DNA of 64,000 nt from Paenibacillus sp. GM2 (GCF_900069005.2 NZ_LN831278.1:588235-652234), one strand, 5' to 3'. Counted from the stretch's first letter, positions 45,172 through 53,476 are shown. Notes: generated from the letters alone by a model not told the origin. Translations and numbers: made by a program.

Positions 45172-46659
45172 GTGAGCGCAACATTAAAACGCAATTATAT
45201 ACTGGCCGGGCTGTTATTATCTACATTTCTGGCTGCGATTGAAGGGACGGTTATCGGTCCGGCAGGGCCGAGAATTGTCGGAGATATCGGTGGTGTGGAG
45301 CTGCTGAGCTGGGTATTTACCGCTTATTTGCTGACGATGTCAGTAGCGACTCCAATTTTCGGGAAAATCAGTGATTTATATGGGCGTAAGCTCGTATTTG
45401 TTATCGGATCGGTTCTGTTTCTGGCCGGATCGATGTTGTCCGGCTTTGCTTCAGGTATGGAGCAGCTTATTATTTTTCGGGCAATCCAAGGGATCGGCGC
45501 CGGTGGGCTGCTTCCGGTTACCTTTACCATCATCGGGGATATCTATTCTATAGAGGAGCGTGCCAAGGTTCAGGGGATGATCAGCTCGGTCTGGGGCATC
45601 TCGTCGCTCGTTGGTCCGCTGCTCGGCGGATATGTCGTAGATTCTCTGAATTGGCGCTGGATCTTTTATTTTAATTTGCCATTTGGGCTGATTTCTTTAT
45701 TTATGATCATTCGCTATTTTAAAGAAGAGGTCAAGCGGCGGGATGTGAAGATCGACTATGCCGGAGCGATTACGTTTACCATCGGGGTAACTGCGCTGCT
45801 GTTTGGTCTGGCGACCGGAGGACAGCAATGGGAATGGACCTCGCCGCTCTTGCTCGGTATTTTTGCGGTATCGGTTATATCGCTGGTTATTTTCTTTATT
45901 GTGGAGCAAAAAGTGGAGGAGCCGCTGCTTCCGCTCAAGCTGTTCAAGATCAAGGACATCGCTTACTCCAACATCGCGAGTGTGCTCGGGAGTGCTCTGC
46001 TGATTGGCTTGACTTCTTATCTGCCGCTTTATGTACAAGGTGTACTTGGCAAGAATGCTACGATCTCCGGGCTTGTGCTTGCGCCGATGTCGATCGGCTG
46101 GATGCTTGGCTCGGTGCTGGGCAGCCGTTGGATCATTAGCCGAGGAATACGCAGCACCTCGCTGATCGGTATGCTGATTATCGCGGCAGGAGCCATCGGT
46201 TTGGCCTTTGTTCACGAAGGAACACCCATGTTTATGATGTTAATATTTAATGCGCTGTATGGAATAGGCTTCGGCTTTTCTTTTACCGTATTTACGATCA
46301 TAGCGCAGTCCTCGGTAGGTTACAATCTGCGAGGAGCGTCGACCGCTCTGAACTCATTTGTGAAATCGATTGGTCAGACGATTGGCGTTGCTGTCTTTGG
46401 CGTATTGATTAACTTGCAAATTGCCGCTCGTACGGCCAAAGGTACGACTTCGGGGGCAGAGGTCACACAGGAGGATATTAACAACTTGCTCTCGCCGGAG
46501 AAGGTTCATCTTCTGCCGCAGCAATTGTGGAGTGAGCTGAAGCATGTGCTGGGCGACAGTCTGCATATTTTGTTCATCGTAATGGCTGTTATCGCTGTAA
46601 TTGGTGTCTTCTCGGTCTTGGGGCTTCGCAGCCAGGCGCCTGAGGCCAAAGAGGAATAA
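45172..46659 (+). CDS. MFS transporter, DHA2 (EmrB/QacA) family
   Basis: The 495-aa protein has 14 predicted helices. Near the N terminus AIEGTVIGPAGPRIVGDIGG is the D-to-E variant of the LDxTVVNVALP motif C-like start; GKISDLYGRK is motif A; GIGAGGLLPVTFTIIGD contains motif C elements. Drug or metabolite export is typical of the family. The GTG at 45172 lies after a purine-rich AGAGGAAGAAAGAGA stretch. Confidence 0.9.
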   Translation: MSATLKRNYILAGLLLSTFLAAIEGTVIGPAGPRIVGDIGGVELLSWVFTAYLLTMSVATPIFGKISDLYGRKLVFVIGSVLFLAGSMLSGFASGMEQLIIFRAIQGIGAGGLLPVTFTIIGDIYSIEERAKVQGMISSVWGISSLVGPLLGGYVVDSLNWRWIFYFNLPFGLISLFMIIRYFKEEVKRRDVKIDYAGAITFTIGVTALLFGLATGGQQWEWTSPLLLGIFAVSVISLVIFFIVEQKVEEPLLPLKLFKIKDIAYSNIASVLGSALLIGLTSYLPLYVQGVLGKNATISGLVLAPMSIGWMLGSVLGSRWIISRGIRSTSLIGMLIIAAGAIGLAFVHEGTPMFMMLIFNALYGIGFGFSFTVFTIIAQSSVGYNLRGASTALNSFVKSIGQTIGVAVFGVLINLQIAARTAKGTTSGAEVTQEDINNLLSPEKVHLLPQQLWSELKHVLGDSLHILFIVMAVIAVIGVFSVLGLRSQAPEAKEE

Positions 46660-46706
46660 AACCTCGCCCTTCTCCGCACCTTATATGGTAAGGGGAGGTG
46701 TTATGG

Positions 46707-47051
46707 ATGTTAGAGGAATTCAATGTAGATCAGAATACATTAGTCCATGCCTGGCAAGAGCAGCTTCCGGAATTTCTGGAGCCAGGTGATTCGGCTGAGG
46801 TGCTCGCTGATGAGAGTAACCCTCAAGGACTTAGGGTTCATATTAATGCAGCGGGCCACCAGTTCTATTCCTTCGATTTTTATTGTTCTTATATGGACCC
46901 CCGGGAAGTCAAGGTGGAACTGGTCGATGTAGAGAAGGACGGACAGACGGTGAATGAGCAAAATGAACGTCTTCAGGAGCTGACCGGCGACTATGTGCGC
47001 CATCTTCATGAATGTGCGCAAGCTCTGCACCGGATCACGAATCCATCTTGA
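46707..47051 (+). CDS. Small acidic protein of unknown function
   Basis: ATG at 46707 has GGGGAGG eight bases upstream and gives 114 aa. The product is acidic, with strand-rich HINAAGHQFYSFDFYCSYMDPREVKVELVDV and a C-terminal helix. I do not recognise the family. It lies 47 bases after the MFS gene and 19 bases before another small gene, so it may be co-transcribed with both. Confidence 0.65.
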   Translation: MLEEFNVDQNTLVHAWQEQLPEFLEPGDSAEVLADESNPQGLRVHINAAGHQFYSFDFYCSYMDPREVKVELVDVEKDGQTVNEQNERLQELTGDYVRHLHECAQALHRITNPS

Positions 47052-47070
47052 GGAAAGCGAGGCATGTAAG

Positions 47071-47241
47071 ATGGCTAAAGGCAATGGTCGGGACAAAAAT
47101 CTCGGCAACGTGGCTGATGATCTGCAGCAATCAGCGGTGAACAGCCATAGTGCGCAGCAGACGCAGCAAAAAGCGAATGACCGCCGTCACCGGGATGTAC
47201 ACAACCACCATAAAGAGACGGATATGGATCCATCACATTAA
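47071..47241 (+). CDS. Very small hydrophilic protein
   Basis: The ATG at 47071 follows GAGG. The 56-aa product is rich in N, Q, H, D and R and lacks hydrophobic residues, so it is likely disordered; small spore or stress proteins of Bacillales look like this, but that is only resemblance. A strong terminator follows directly. Confidence 0.55.
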   Translation: MAKGNGRDKNLGNVADDLQQSAVNSHSAQQTQQKANDRRHRDVHNHHKETDMDPSH

Positions 47242-47249
47242 TGTAAGGC

Positions 47250-47284
47250 AAAGAAGGCTGTCCTGAAGCGGACAGCCTTTCTTT
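47250..47284 (+). terminator. Terminator after small hydrophilic protein gene
   Basis: AAAGAAGGCTGTCC and GGACAGCCTTTCTTT pair around TGAAGC. The A and T flanks allow bidirectional action with the convergent marR gene. Confidence 0.88.
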
Positions 47285-47311
47285 GTGATGAATATGTGAA
47301 ATGAGGAACAA

Positions 47312-47779
47312 CTATTTGCGTGCCAAAGGCGCTAATTTCTCCGCTTCACGTCCCATTTTTTTCAACAATTCAATCATAGTCTGCTTCTCTTCCTCGCTTA
47401 AACCGCTTAGCGCATGATCGATTCGATCAGAGAAGTCAGGGTACAACCGATCCATCAGCTCTTTGCCCAAAGGAGTCAACTCGGCAAAAATTACGCGACG
47501 ATCCCGTGGACAAGGGCTCCGGTGCAAATAACCGGCAGATTCCAGTTTATCGATGACATAAGTAACATTGCCGCTTTGAAGCAGCAGCTTGGCACCTATT
47601 TGTTGGATCGGTTGCGGGCCTTTGTAATAAAGGACTTCCATAACAGCGAAGGCTGTAGGGTTAAAGCCCTGAATTTTACTTCCTGTTACGGCATGCTCGT
47701 TGACGCTCTTGAAGGACTTCGAAAATACGCGATAAAGATGCAGTGACAAATCGGTTCCGCGTTCCTCGGTTTTCAACAT
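47312..47779 (-). CDS. MarR-family transcriptional regulator
   Basis: The 155-aa protein has the MarR winged helix: PQPIQQIGAKLLLQSGNVTYVIDKLESAGYLHR, then the wing PCPRDRRVIFAELTPLGKEL. GFNPTAFAVMEVL at the N terminus is the usual helix 2. It is divergent from the interrupted MFS gene at 48122 and probably regulated it. Family members often respond to phenolics or oxidants. Confidence 0.93.
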   Translation of the reverse strand: MLKTEERGTDLSLHLYRVFSKSFKSVNEHAVTGSKIQGFNPTAFAVMEVLYYKGPQPIQQIGAKLLLQSGNVTYVIDKLESAGYLHRSPCPRDRRVIFAELTPLGKELMDRLYPDFSDRIDHALSGLSEEEKQTMIELLKKMGREAEKLAPLARK

Positions 47780-48121
47780 TTATCATCCCGCCTTGTTCTA
47801 TTATTTTAATGAGCTAAAAATTGTTTGGAATAATGTTATCTTAGATCAAGCCTATATTAAAAAAAATATAATTTATCACAATTTTCGGTATTTATTTTTA
47901 AAATTGTGTTTTTGCCCCGTTTGTCCTCCCTGGGACCTCATCAAAAATCCTTCCTCAGTTGGCGATCAATATCATTCTGGAGGCGGATGGATATAAATGC
48001 CTTAAGTATTAATATGAGTCGTAGAAAAAGTTCGTGAACGCATGGATGCTATAAGGCAACTGTTGTTGCACAATAGGTGCTCTGAATCAGACAACAATTT
48101 CGAAATGGGCAGGTGAGATGA
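47780..48121. other. Divergent marR-MFS control region
   Basis: A 342-base AT-rich region without a gene. AAAAAAAATATAATTTAT at about 47860-47878 gives several -10-like elements. TTGTTG and CAACAA at about 48063 and 48092 could be halves of a MarR site. Nothing else stands out. Confidence 0.4.
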
Positions 48122-48466
48122 ATGGCGGCTTTGAATATCGCACAGGAGAAGAAGGGACTTCTGCACAACCGTGCTTATATGTCTTTGATGGCTTCGCAAC
48201 TTATATCCAATTTAGGGGATTGGCTGCATTTATTGGCGCTCTTAATGATGGTCGGGCTGAAATGGCATGCAACCCCTTGGCAGATTACGATGATCATGTT
48301 GTGTTCCATGCTGCCCATGCTGGTGGGTGGTCCTCTGGCAGGAATGCTGGCCGACAGAGTAGAGCGCAAGAAGCTGATGATCATCGCGGATGCAGTCAGG
48401 ATTTTTATTGTGTTGGGCTTGGTATTTGTAACGGATATATGGCAGGTATACGTAAAAAGTATTTAA
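48122..48466 (+). pseudogene. MFS transporter, 5' fragment cut by element insertion
   Basis: The ATG at 48122 follows AGGTGAG. The 114-residue frame covers three helices of an MFS carrier, including the motif-A-like GMLADRVERKKLMIIADAVR. MFS proteins of this kind run to about 400 residues, yet this frame ends in WQVYVKSI and is followed at once by an integrase gene. The remainder should lie beyond the other end of the element. An overlapping 120-codon frame beginning at 48118 is a shadow. Confidence 0.85.
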
Positions 48467-48538
48467 TGCCTTATAAATAAGGAGTTTGTATTATTTTATA
48501 TCGTCAAGGGTAACATTTGGGTAACATTAGTCTGGAAT
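48440..48538. other. Left end of the integrated element (attL region)
   Basis: The MFS homology stops at about 48455-48460 (codons for WQVYV), which is the likely crossover zone. Next to it GGGTAACATT occurs twice in direct orientation with an 11-base period (48508-48517 and 48519-48528). These fit arm-type integrase sites. The core repeat cannot be defined without the right end. Confidence 0.55.
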
Positions 48539-49774
48539 TTAAAAGCTTCTCATGAGTTCGGCGAACTTGTGGGAAGCTTCTTTTTTTTGAGGCTTCGTGA
48601 TGTGTAAATAGATTCTTCTTGTAGTCTCATCATCACTGTGTCCAAGACGCTGCATGATCTGTTCTAAGCTCGCTCCAGCTTCTGCAAGTAGGGACGTGTG
48701 AGTGTGTCTCAGAGAGTGGGGGGTTAACTTTTCGTTTAACCCTGCAATCTTTAACAATCGGGTCATACGTTGCTCCACAAACTTTTGGTATGTTGGGTAA
48801 CCGGGATATCTGTTCTTAAATTGGGCAAAAACAAAATCCTTATCGTGATAAGGCAGGCCAGATTTTAGACGTTTTGCTTTGAGTTCATCCTGCTTTACTT
48901 TCAATAGCTTTAGTTCACCAAGTACAAATTCCTCAACGTCGATGACGCGCCTTGAAGATCTCGTCTTCGGTGTTAGAAGAACATATTCTTGCATAACGTT
49001 TCGCTCACTATAGTGTGTCTTTGTGATGCTTATAGTGTGTCCCTCAAAATCAACATCTTGCCACTTTAAAGCACACAGTTCCCCGCTTCTCATACCGGTA
49101 TAGGCTAAAAGTAGAAACATAGGGTAGTCTCTTTCAAGCCCACGGACCTCAGCCGTTTTTAAAAACTTGGCTAATTCTTCTTTTTCCATATATTTAGGAA
49201 GTTCTTTTTTCTTCTCTAAGTCCTCCACAGTAGCTATTGTTTTAGGCACGATCGCGGTAGCGGTAGGGTCGTTTTTAATTACTCCTAAATCTATAGCCCG
49301 CTTAAAAATCATACGCCCAGTGCTGTGTGTTCCATTAATTGTATTATCGGCGTAGTCTTCCTTCTTCAGATCATTCAGGGCATCCTGATAATTCTTTTTT
49401 GAAATGTTGTGCATCTTTAACTTAGCCAAATAAAGATTTAGCAGATTTATCTGCTGCTTCCGTATCCTCTTTGTACTAATTTTGACTCTTCCCGTAGACA
49501 TATAGCCTTGTAGCCACTCCTTAGCGAAGTCTTCAAAGGTAACCTTTTGTTCATCAACAAAAGTTCCTTCCGAGAGCTCAGCAATCACAAGGGCCGCTGC
49601 CTCTTGGGCTGCTCCCTTAGTCTTAAATCCTCCTTTCTTCTTCTGCTTGCGTCTCCCCGTTGCAGGGTCTGTTCCAATATCGATAATGTATGACCAAGTT
49701 GCACCACACTTGCATTTCTTGTCCTTTGGACATTTACAATGTGGTTTGTAGAAATGCCCTTTCATTTCCATCAC
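48539..49774 (-). CDS. int: Tyrosine recombinase / phage integrase
   Basis: The 411-aa integrase has a cysteine-rich N terminus (HCKCPKDKKCKC, C13, C15, C21, C23), an AP2-like arm-binding domain (to about 75), a SAM-like core-binding domain, and a catalytic domain with R229, H353, R356, H379 and nucleophile Y389. It sits at the left end of the element, reading outward, next to the truncated MFS gene. The cysteine cluster is an unusual addition, possibly zinc-binding, though recalled Firmicute phage integrases have similar N termini. Confidence 0.95.
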   Translation of the reverse strand: MMEMKGHFYKPHCKCPKDKKCKCGATWSYIIDIGTDPATGRRKQKKKGGFKTKGAAQEAAALVIAELSEGTFVDEQKVTFEDFAKEWLQGYMSTGRVKISTKRIRKQQINLLNLYLAKLKMHNISKKNYQDALNDLKKEDYADNTINGTHSTGRMIFKRAIDLGVIKNDPTATAIVPKTIATVEDLEKKKELPKYMEKEELAKFLKTAEVRGLERDYPMFLLLAYTGMRSGELCALKWQDVDFEGHTISITKTHYSERNVMQEYVLLTPKTRSSRRVIDVEEFVLGELKLLKVKQDELKAKRLKSGLPYHDKDFVFAQFKNRYPGYPTYQKFVEQRMTRLLKIAGLNEKLTPHSLRHTHTSLLAEAGASLEQIMQRLGHSDDETTRRIYLHITKPQKKEASHKFAELMRSF

Positions 49775-49836
49775 TCCAAACGTACGTTCTATTATAGGGT
49801 GTATTTAAACAGCCTTACGGCTGGAAAGCACGTAGG

Positions 49837-50322
49837 TTACTCAAACATTTCAGCAACGCCTAACGGATTGAAATAAATTATGTAGTTTTCCCATGTTGTA
49901 TAAATCCCGTATTTGCTGGAGTATCGATCAATGCTAGCCTGTAAAAATTCCTCTGTGACTCTCAAATATTCAGCAAGCTCAAACCTTCCTTTAATCCTGG
50001 CGTGAAAAGCTTGTACTAAGGAGGGCAAAGGAACGAGTTTTTCATAGCCCCATTGCCTCGCCCTTAGCTCCTGCTGCTGATTTTCTAGTTTCGATTGATC
50101 GGTAATATCGCCTACGGTGCGATAATAGTGGCCAAGTTCCTCTGATAAAATGCATTTTCGCTCAGTGTTGGTCTCTATGTTTTTGTTGAGGAGTATCATA
50201 TCGGCCACACTAGATTCGATAAAAATCCCCTTTAATCCGGTAGGGAGTACCGCATTATCATCAAAGATGATAGGAACTTCTTTTGCTAGATCCTCATAGC
50301 TGATCATCCGTTCATCTCCCAA
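49837..50322 (-). CDS. ImmA/IrrE-like protein
   Basis: The 161-aa protein resembles the ImmA/IrrE metallopeptidases that cleave phage repressors. The motif region is ILSEELGHYYR, in which the first His of HExxH is replaced by Glu (EELGH), leaving one His and one Glu. The gene lies just after the XRE repressor gene in the same direction, as in ICEBs1 immR-immA. Whether it is still a protease is uncertain. Confidence 0.82.
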   Translation of the reverse strand: MGDERMISYEDLAKEVPIIFDDNAVLPTGLKGIFIESSVADMILLNKNIETNTERKCILSEELGHYYRTVGDITDQSKLENQQQELRARQWGYEKLVPLPSLVQAFHARIKGRFELAEYLRVTEEFLQASIDRYSSKYGIYTTWENYIIYFNPLGVAEMFE

Positions 50323-50327
50323 TTTAA

Positions 50328-50978
50328 TTACTTATCGTTTTTAGCGAGAGCAATTTTCATGGCTAGTTTGATCTGTGCGAGCTGCTCTTCTGTTAGAGCT
50401 CCTTCATGGCCAACCTGATGGGCGGCCAGGGTGAGGATCTGTTTTTCGGATAGCTCATCACTGGCCCCACTTGCGGGTTGAGTGACCTCGTCAAAATCCT
50501 CGTTTTCAAAATCCTTTTGCAATTGGTTGAAAGCCTCTTGAGGCGAAATAGAGGGCCCGTCATATGCCGGTGGCTCTTGACGTCCATATGCGGCGGCCAA
50601 GATAGAAGAATCCATATCTAGAGCCTTGGCAAGTCGGTCTATCAACCCTCCCGGTTCATAGTCGCTCGGATCTGGAGGGAATGAATCAAGACTTTCGGCC
50701 CTGCCTTTCGGCCATTCCATCGCTTTATTTAAGTCGTCCATAGACATATTTAATTCATTAATTCTGTTTTCAATTACCGCAACAATTGATACCCCCAGCA
50801 AATAATCTAAGGACACATCAAAAATCTCAGCCAACTTTAAGGCGTTCTCTGCACTTAATCCATTTTCACCCTTTTCTATATCGTAATAATGTTGTGCAGA
50901 TATTCCCATTTGTTTCGCTATTTTTGTACCGCTCAAATTTTTACTTTTCCTAATTCTTCGAATTCGCATTTTTTCCAT
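50328..50978 (-). CDS. XRE-family phage repressor
   Basis: The HTH lies at about residues 5-60 of the 216-aa product (MRIRRIRKSKNLSGTKIAKQ, then MGISAQHYYDIEKGENGLSAENALKLAEIF in two pieces). The frame opens upstream at 51041; 50978 and 50990 are the best starts after GTGAGG. The C-terminal half is acidic and helical. It is divergent from the Cro-like gene across a 21-bp perfect inverted repeat, the usual lysogeny switch. ImmA-like protein follows it. Confidence 0.9.
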   Translation of the reverse strand: MEKMRIRRIRKSKNLSGTKIAKQMGISAQHYYDIEKGENGLSAENALKLAEIFDVSLDYLLGVSIVAVIENRINELNMSMDDLNKAMEWPKGRAESLDSFPPDPSDYEPGGLIDRLAKALDMDSSILAAAYGRQEPPAYDGPSISPQEAFNQLQKDFENEDFDEVTQPASGASDELSEKQILTLAAHQVGHEGALTEEQLAQIKLAMKIALAKNDK

Positions 50979-51094
50979 TATCAAACACATCCTCACTGTT
51001 TCTATATATCTCATATTATCATCAATTAGATTAAAACTCAAACGCTAAAGTTAGAAAAAAAGAGGAAAATTGAGCAAATAGATGCATAATATCT

Positions 51095-51148
51095 AATTTA
51101 GCATTTAGATTAATTATATTTCTCTTAAATTAATCTAAATGCTAAATT
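51095..51148. promoter_or_regulatory. Lysogeny switch operator with 21-bp perfect inverted repeat
   Basis: The 21 bases at 51095-51115 are the exact reverse complement of 51128-51148, with a 12-base spacer (51116-51127). Each arm contains ATTTAGCATTTAGAT-like sequence; shorter ATCTAA/TTAGAT pairs at 51091-51110 give additional half sites. Position between the divergent repressor and Cro-like genes points to repressor binding. Confidence 0.82.
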
Positions 51149-51206
51149 ATAAGAGATGATTTAATTAATCTTTTAGGTTAATATTATTTCTGGGAGGTGA
51201 GACAAT

Positions 51207-51419
51207 TTGAGCTTTTCGATTAAAATAAAACATGCTTTAGTGGATGCGGATATGAATCCCTCTAAGCTAGCTAGAGAAACCGGCTATTCAGTCATGCATA
51301 TCCATAATCTATTAAACGGTCGTCGACGCTGGAATGAAGAATCCATGCAAAAAGTATGTGACACTCTAGGGCTAGAATTAAAATTAGTACCGAAAGAAGA
51401 AAGCGAGGTAACGAAATGA
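51207..51419 (+). CDS. Cro-like HTH protein
   Basis: The 70-aa protein has a single Cro/C1-type HTH (MNPSKLARETGYSVMHIHNL with the recognition helix GYSVMHIHNLLNG). TTG is the start, after GGGAGGTGAG. It is the first gene on the rightward (lytic or excision) transcript and overlaps the antirepressor by four bases. Confidence 0.88.
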   Translation: MSFSIKIKHALVDADMNPSKLARETGYSVMHIHNLLNGRRRWNEESMQKVCDTLGLELKLVPKEESEVTK

Positions 51420-52240
51420 ATCAATTACAAGTATTTAATTTCTCAGGTAACATCGTTCGCGTTGTAACAAAAGGCGGACAACCCTGGTGGGTGGCTAAGG
51501 ATGTTTGTGAGGTATTGGATATTAAGAATAATCGCGATGCACTAGGAAGACTCGAAGAAGATGAGGTAGATTCAACCGACATCATCGATTCAATGGGCCG
51601 AACTCAACAAACTGCGGTTGTTAATGAACCAGGTCTTTATTCGTTAATACTTGGAAGCCGCAAGCCTGAAGCAAAACAGTTCAAGCGTTGGATTACCCAT
51701 GAAGTTATTCCGGCAATCCGTAAGACAGGTTCGTATTCCATATCACAATCAAAAATTAACGATGACGCAAAGCTTGAAGTCCAAAAACAACGGGCAGAAG
51801 CGATGCTCAAAAACGCACAGGCCAGACAAGCAAAACTTATCTTCGATGTTACTCATCGCTTCCGCGATCGGCTACCTGATGTAACCGTTGAAAGTCTAAT
51901 CGCTGCAGGAACAAAGACTCTTACTGGGCAGGAGCTTCTACCGTCACCAAAAGTGGAACAGAAGTTTCATACCTGTGAAGAGATTGCGAAAAGGCTTGGG
52001 GCAATGAGCAAGAAGGGACTCCCTCACAACAAAGCTATAGCAGCTTTAATAAAGAACATCGGTTTTACTGAAACGGAAGTTGTTACCGTCGTAGAGTCGG
52101 CGGGGTCTTGGCAAGGAACGACAGATAAGTATTCTGATTCTGTTATCTCTCGTTTGGAACAGAAGTTAAGTGAATTAGGATATCCATCGGTTCTAAATCT
52201 TGATAAATCTTATAAAGTGGCTTGGTCGAGAGGGGCTTAA
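51416..52240 (+). CDS. Phage antirepressor (BRO-N domain)
   Basis: The 274-aa protein starts with a BRO-N domain (QPWWVAKDVCEVLDIKNNRDAL, read in pieces; then EPGLYSLILGSRKPEAKQFKRWITHEVIPAIRKTGSYS). The C-terminal half resembles the DNA-binding part of Ant-type proteins (TCEEIAKRLGAMSKKGLPHNKAI). The start overlaps the Cro-like gene stop. Antirepressors of this class neutralise the phage repressor. Confidence 0.92.
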   Translation: MNQLQVFNFSGNIVRVVTKGGQPWWVAKDVCEVLDIKNNRDALGRLEEDEVDSTDIIDSMGRTQQTAVVNEPGLYSLILGSRKPEAKQFKRWITHEVIPAIRKTGSYSISQSKINDDAKLEVQKQRAEAMLKNAQARQAKLIFDVTHRFRDRLPDVTVESLIAAGTKTLTGQELLPSPKVEQKFHTCEEIAKRLGAMSKKGLPHNKAIAALIKNIGFTETEVVTVVESAGSWQGTTDKYSDSVISRLEQKLSELGYPSVLNLDKSYKVAWSRGA

Positions 52241-52262
52241 TGGAAAGGAAGAGTGAAGCTTC

Positions 52263-52502
52263 ATGACAGCTATGAAAATCAAACGCCTTGAAGATCTCCC
52301 AGATTTGCTGACTCCTCAACAGGTGGCTGATTACATAGGCATCAGCCGCAAACGGGTATATGAGTTCTGCCAACTTAAAGAAAGTGCTGGCGGTCTAGTA
52401 AGTTTTCTAATTGGGAAGTCACGGAAGATCGAAAAGCAGGAAATGGTTCGTTGGCTTGATTCCATGAAAGAGGTGGGGACTAATTATGAATCAAGGAGGT
52501 GA
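52263..52502 (+). CDS. Excisionase-like helix-turn-helix protein
   Basis: The 79-aa protein has a MerR-like winged helix (LTPQQVADYIGISRKRVYEF, then FLIGKSRKIEKQEMVRWL) of the DNA-binding excisionase family. It lies in the early rightward operon. It could act as the recombination directionality factor for the integrase or as a small regulator. Confidence 0.85.
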   Translation: MTAMKIKRLEDLPDLLTPQQVADYIGISRKRVYEFCQLKESAGGLVSFLIGKSRKIEKQEMVRWLDSMKEVGTNYESRR

Positions 52503-52509
52503 GAAGAGG

Positions 52510-52659
52510 ATGCATGTTCACATTGAAGAGGCAGTAATCGCGTTAAGCAATTGGGTGGAGGACAAATGCAAAAATGGAACCTCCAGCGAGGAACTAGAAG
52601 TTCTGCCGGAGGTAGTCAAAGGTTTGGCAGCTTTAGTAGCCGCAATTTACAACGGTTAG
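52510..52659 (+). CDS. Tiny early phage protein
   Basis: ATG at 52510 follows AGGAGGTGAGAAGAGG. The 49-aa product MHVHIEEAVIALSNWVEDKC and on is helical and acidic. It fits between the HTH gene and the next small gene with the spacing of a phage operon. No family recognised. Confidence 0.55.
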   Translation: MHVHIEEAVIALSNWVEDKCKNGTSSEELEVLPEVVKGLAALVAAIYNG

Positions 52660-52716
52660 TTCCGAATCTGCTCGTTGTGTTACAAGATTTAATTCTATGA
52701 AAGAGGTGTCATCTCA

Positions 52717-52923
52717 ATGAGCAAAGTGCTTGATTTGCAATCAGTTGAAGCCATAGAAATCTGCGCTAACCCGGAATGCAATTCAGAAATCTACTTCGGT
52801 CAGCCAGTCTTTAAGATCGGTCACGATCTGGTGTGTAGCGGTAAATGCCTTATGAAAATGCTTGGCGCCAAGACAGTGATAGCTGGGAGGGATACAGATG
52901 GCGGCAGAGTTCGCGATTTATAA
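52717..52923 (+). CDS. Small cysteine-pair protein (early phage gene)
   Basis: The 68-aa product has CANPEC and CSGKC, a likely zinc site (C-x4-C and C-x3-C). ATG 52717 lies after AAGAGGTG. It overlaps the next gene by 26 bases. Function unknown. Confidence 0.65.
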   Translation: MSKVLDLQSVEAIEICANPECNSEIYFGQPVFKIGHDLVCSGKCLMKMLGAKTVIAGRDTDGGRVRDL

Positions 52924-53107
52924 AGGTGATGAAATGCTTGCTTTAGGTACGGCAAAAGAATGTGCTAAAAAGCTAGGAGTTACTAAAGAGTATATTTACT
53001 GGCTTACAATGCCGACCGCGAAAAGAAGGTTCGCCAAAAGGATGCATCCAGAGAGATGCACAGTTGGAGTCAGGTTGGATAAGGAGGATGAAGATGAAGA
53101 TATCTGA
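52898..53107 (+). CDS. Small HTH-like protein
   Basis: ATG 52898 has GGGAGG upstream. The 69-aa protein has AKECAKKLGVTKEYIYWLTMP, a helix-turn-helix-like stretch also seen in small phage regulators, followed by a basic segment and an acidic end (DKEDEDEDI). Confidence 0.65.
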   Translation: MAAEFAIYKGDEMLALGTAKECAKKLGVTKEYIYWLTMPTAKRRFAKRMHPERCTVGVRLDKEDEDEDI

Positions 53108-53273
53108 ACTGATTTTAGAATTACAGGATTTTATGGCTGCCGACGGTGACTGCGAAGTCGTATTCGCCGAATATAGTCCCTACGATGGCGTGAATCTCAA
53201 TAGTTACAACATTAATGACATCACACCCGAAGAGGTCGAGGGAAAGCCGGTAATTGTTCTATGGGACAAATAA
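53094..53273 (+). CDS. Small phage protein of unknown function
   Basis: ATG 53094 (MKISELILEL) has AGGAGG six bases upstream; the 59-aa product has EVVFAEYSPYDGVN and is acidic. It overlaps its neighbours on both sides, as expected of a compact early operon. No function is evident. Confidence 0.6.
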   Translation: MKISELILELQDFMAADGDCEVVFAEYSPYDGVNLNSYNINDITPEEVEGKPVIVLWDK

Positions 53274-53476
53274 TCATCCGTTCAGGCAGCAGTTACACCT
53301 TCAGTTACTGTGGATCGGCCCCGGTCACCTGGATAGTTGACGTTATCAACGCCGAGTCAGACCAGATATACCTGCATCAAGTCGGTAACGGCAAGACGCT
53401 TCAGATGAGCTTGGAACACTTTCGGGAGATTTATGATCGGCACGGTGTGAGGGAGGTGCCACATGTCAATACCTGA
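53261..53476 (+). CDS. Small phage protein of unknown function
   Basis: The 71-aa product begins MGQIIIRSGSSYTFSYCGSA and looks strand-rich, with a possible SH3-like barrel (WIVDVINAESDQIYLHQVG). It overlaps the preceding and following genes. No known family. Confidence 0.6.
   Translation: MGQIIIRSGSSYTFSYCGSAPVTWIVDVINAESDQIYLHQVGNGKTLQMSLEHFREIYDRHGVREVPHVNT

Noticed and set aside
47780-48121. tRNA gene as attachment site
   Set aside because: No cloverleaf can be drawn near the junction; the interrupted gene is the MFS transporter.
48118-48480. Second frame of 120 codons across the MFS fragment
   Set aside because: The 48122 frame reads as MFS helices with motif A; the 48118 frame is a shadow lacking hydrophobic pattern.
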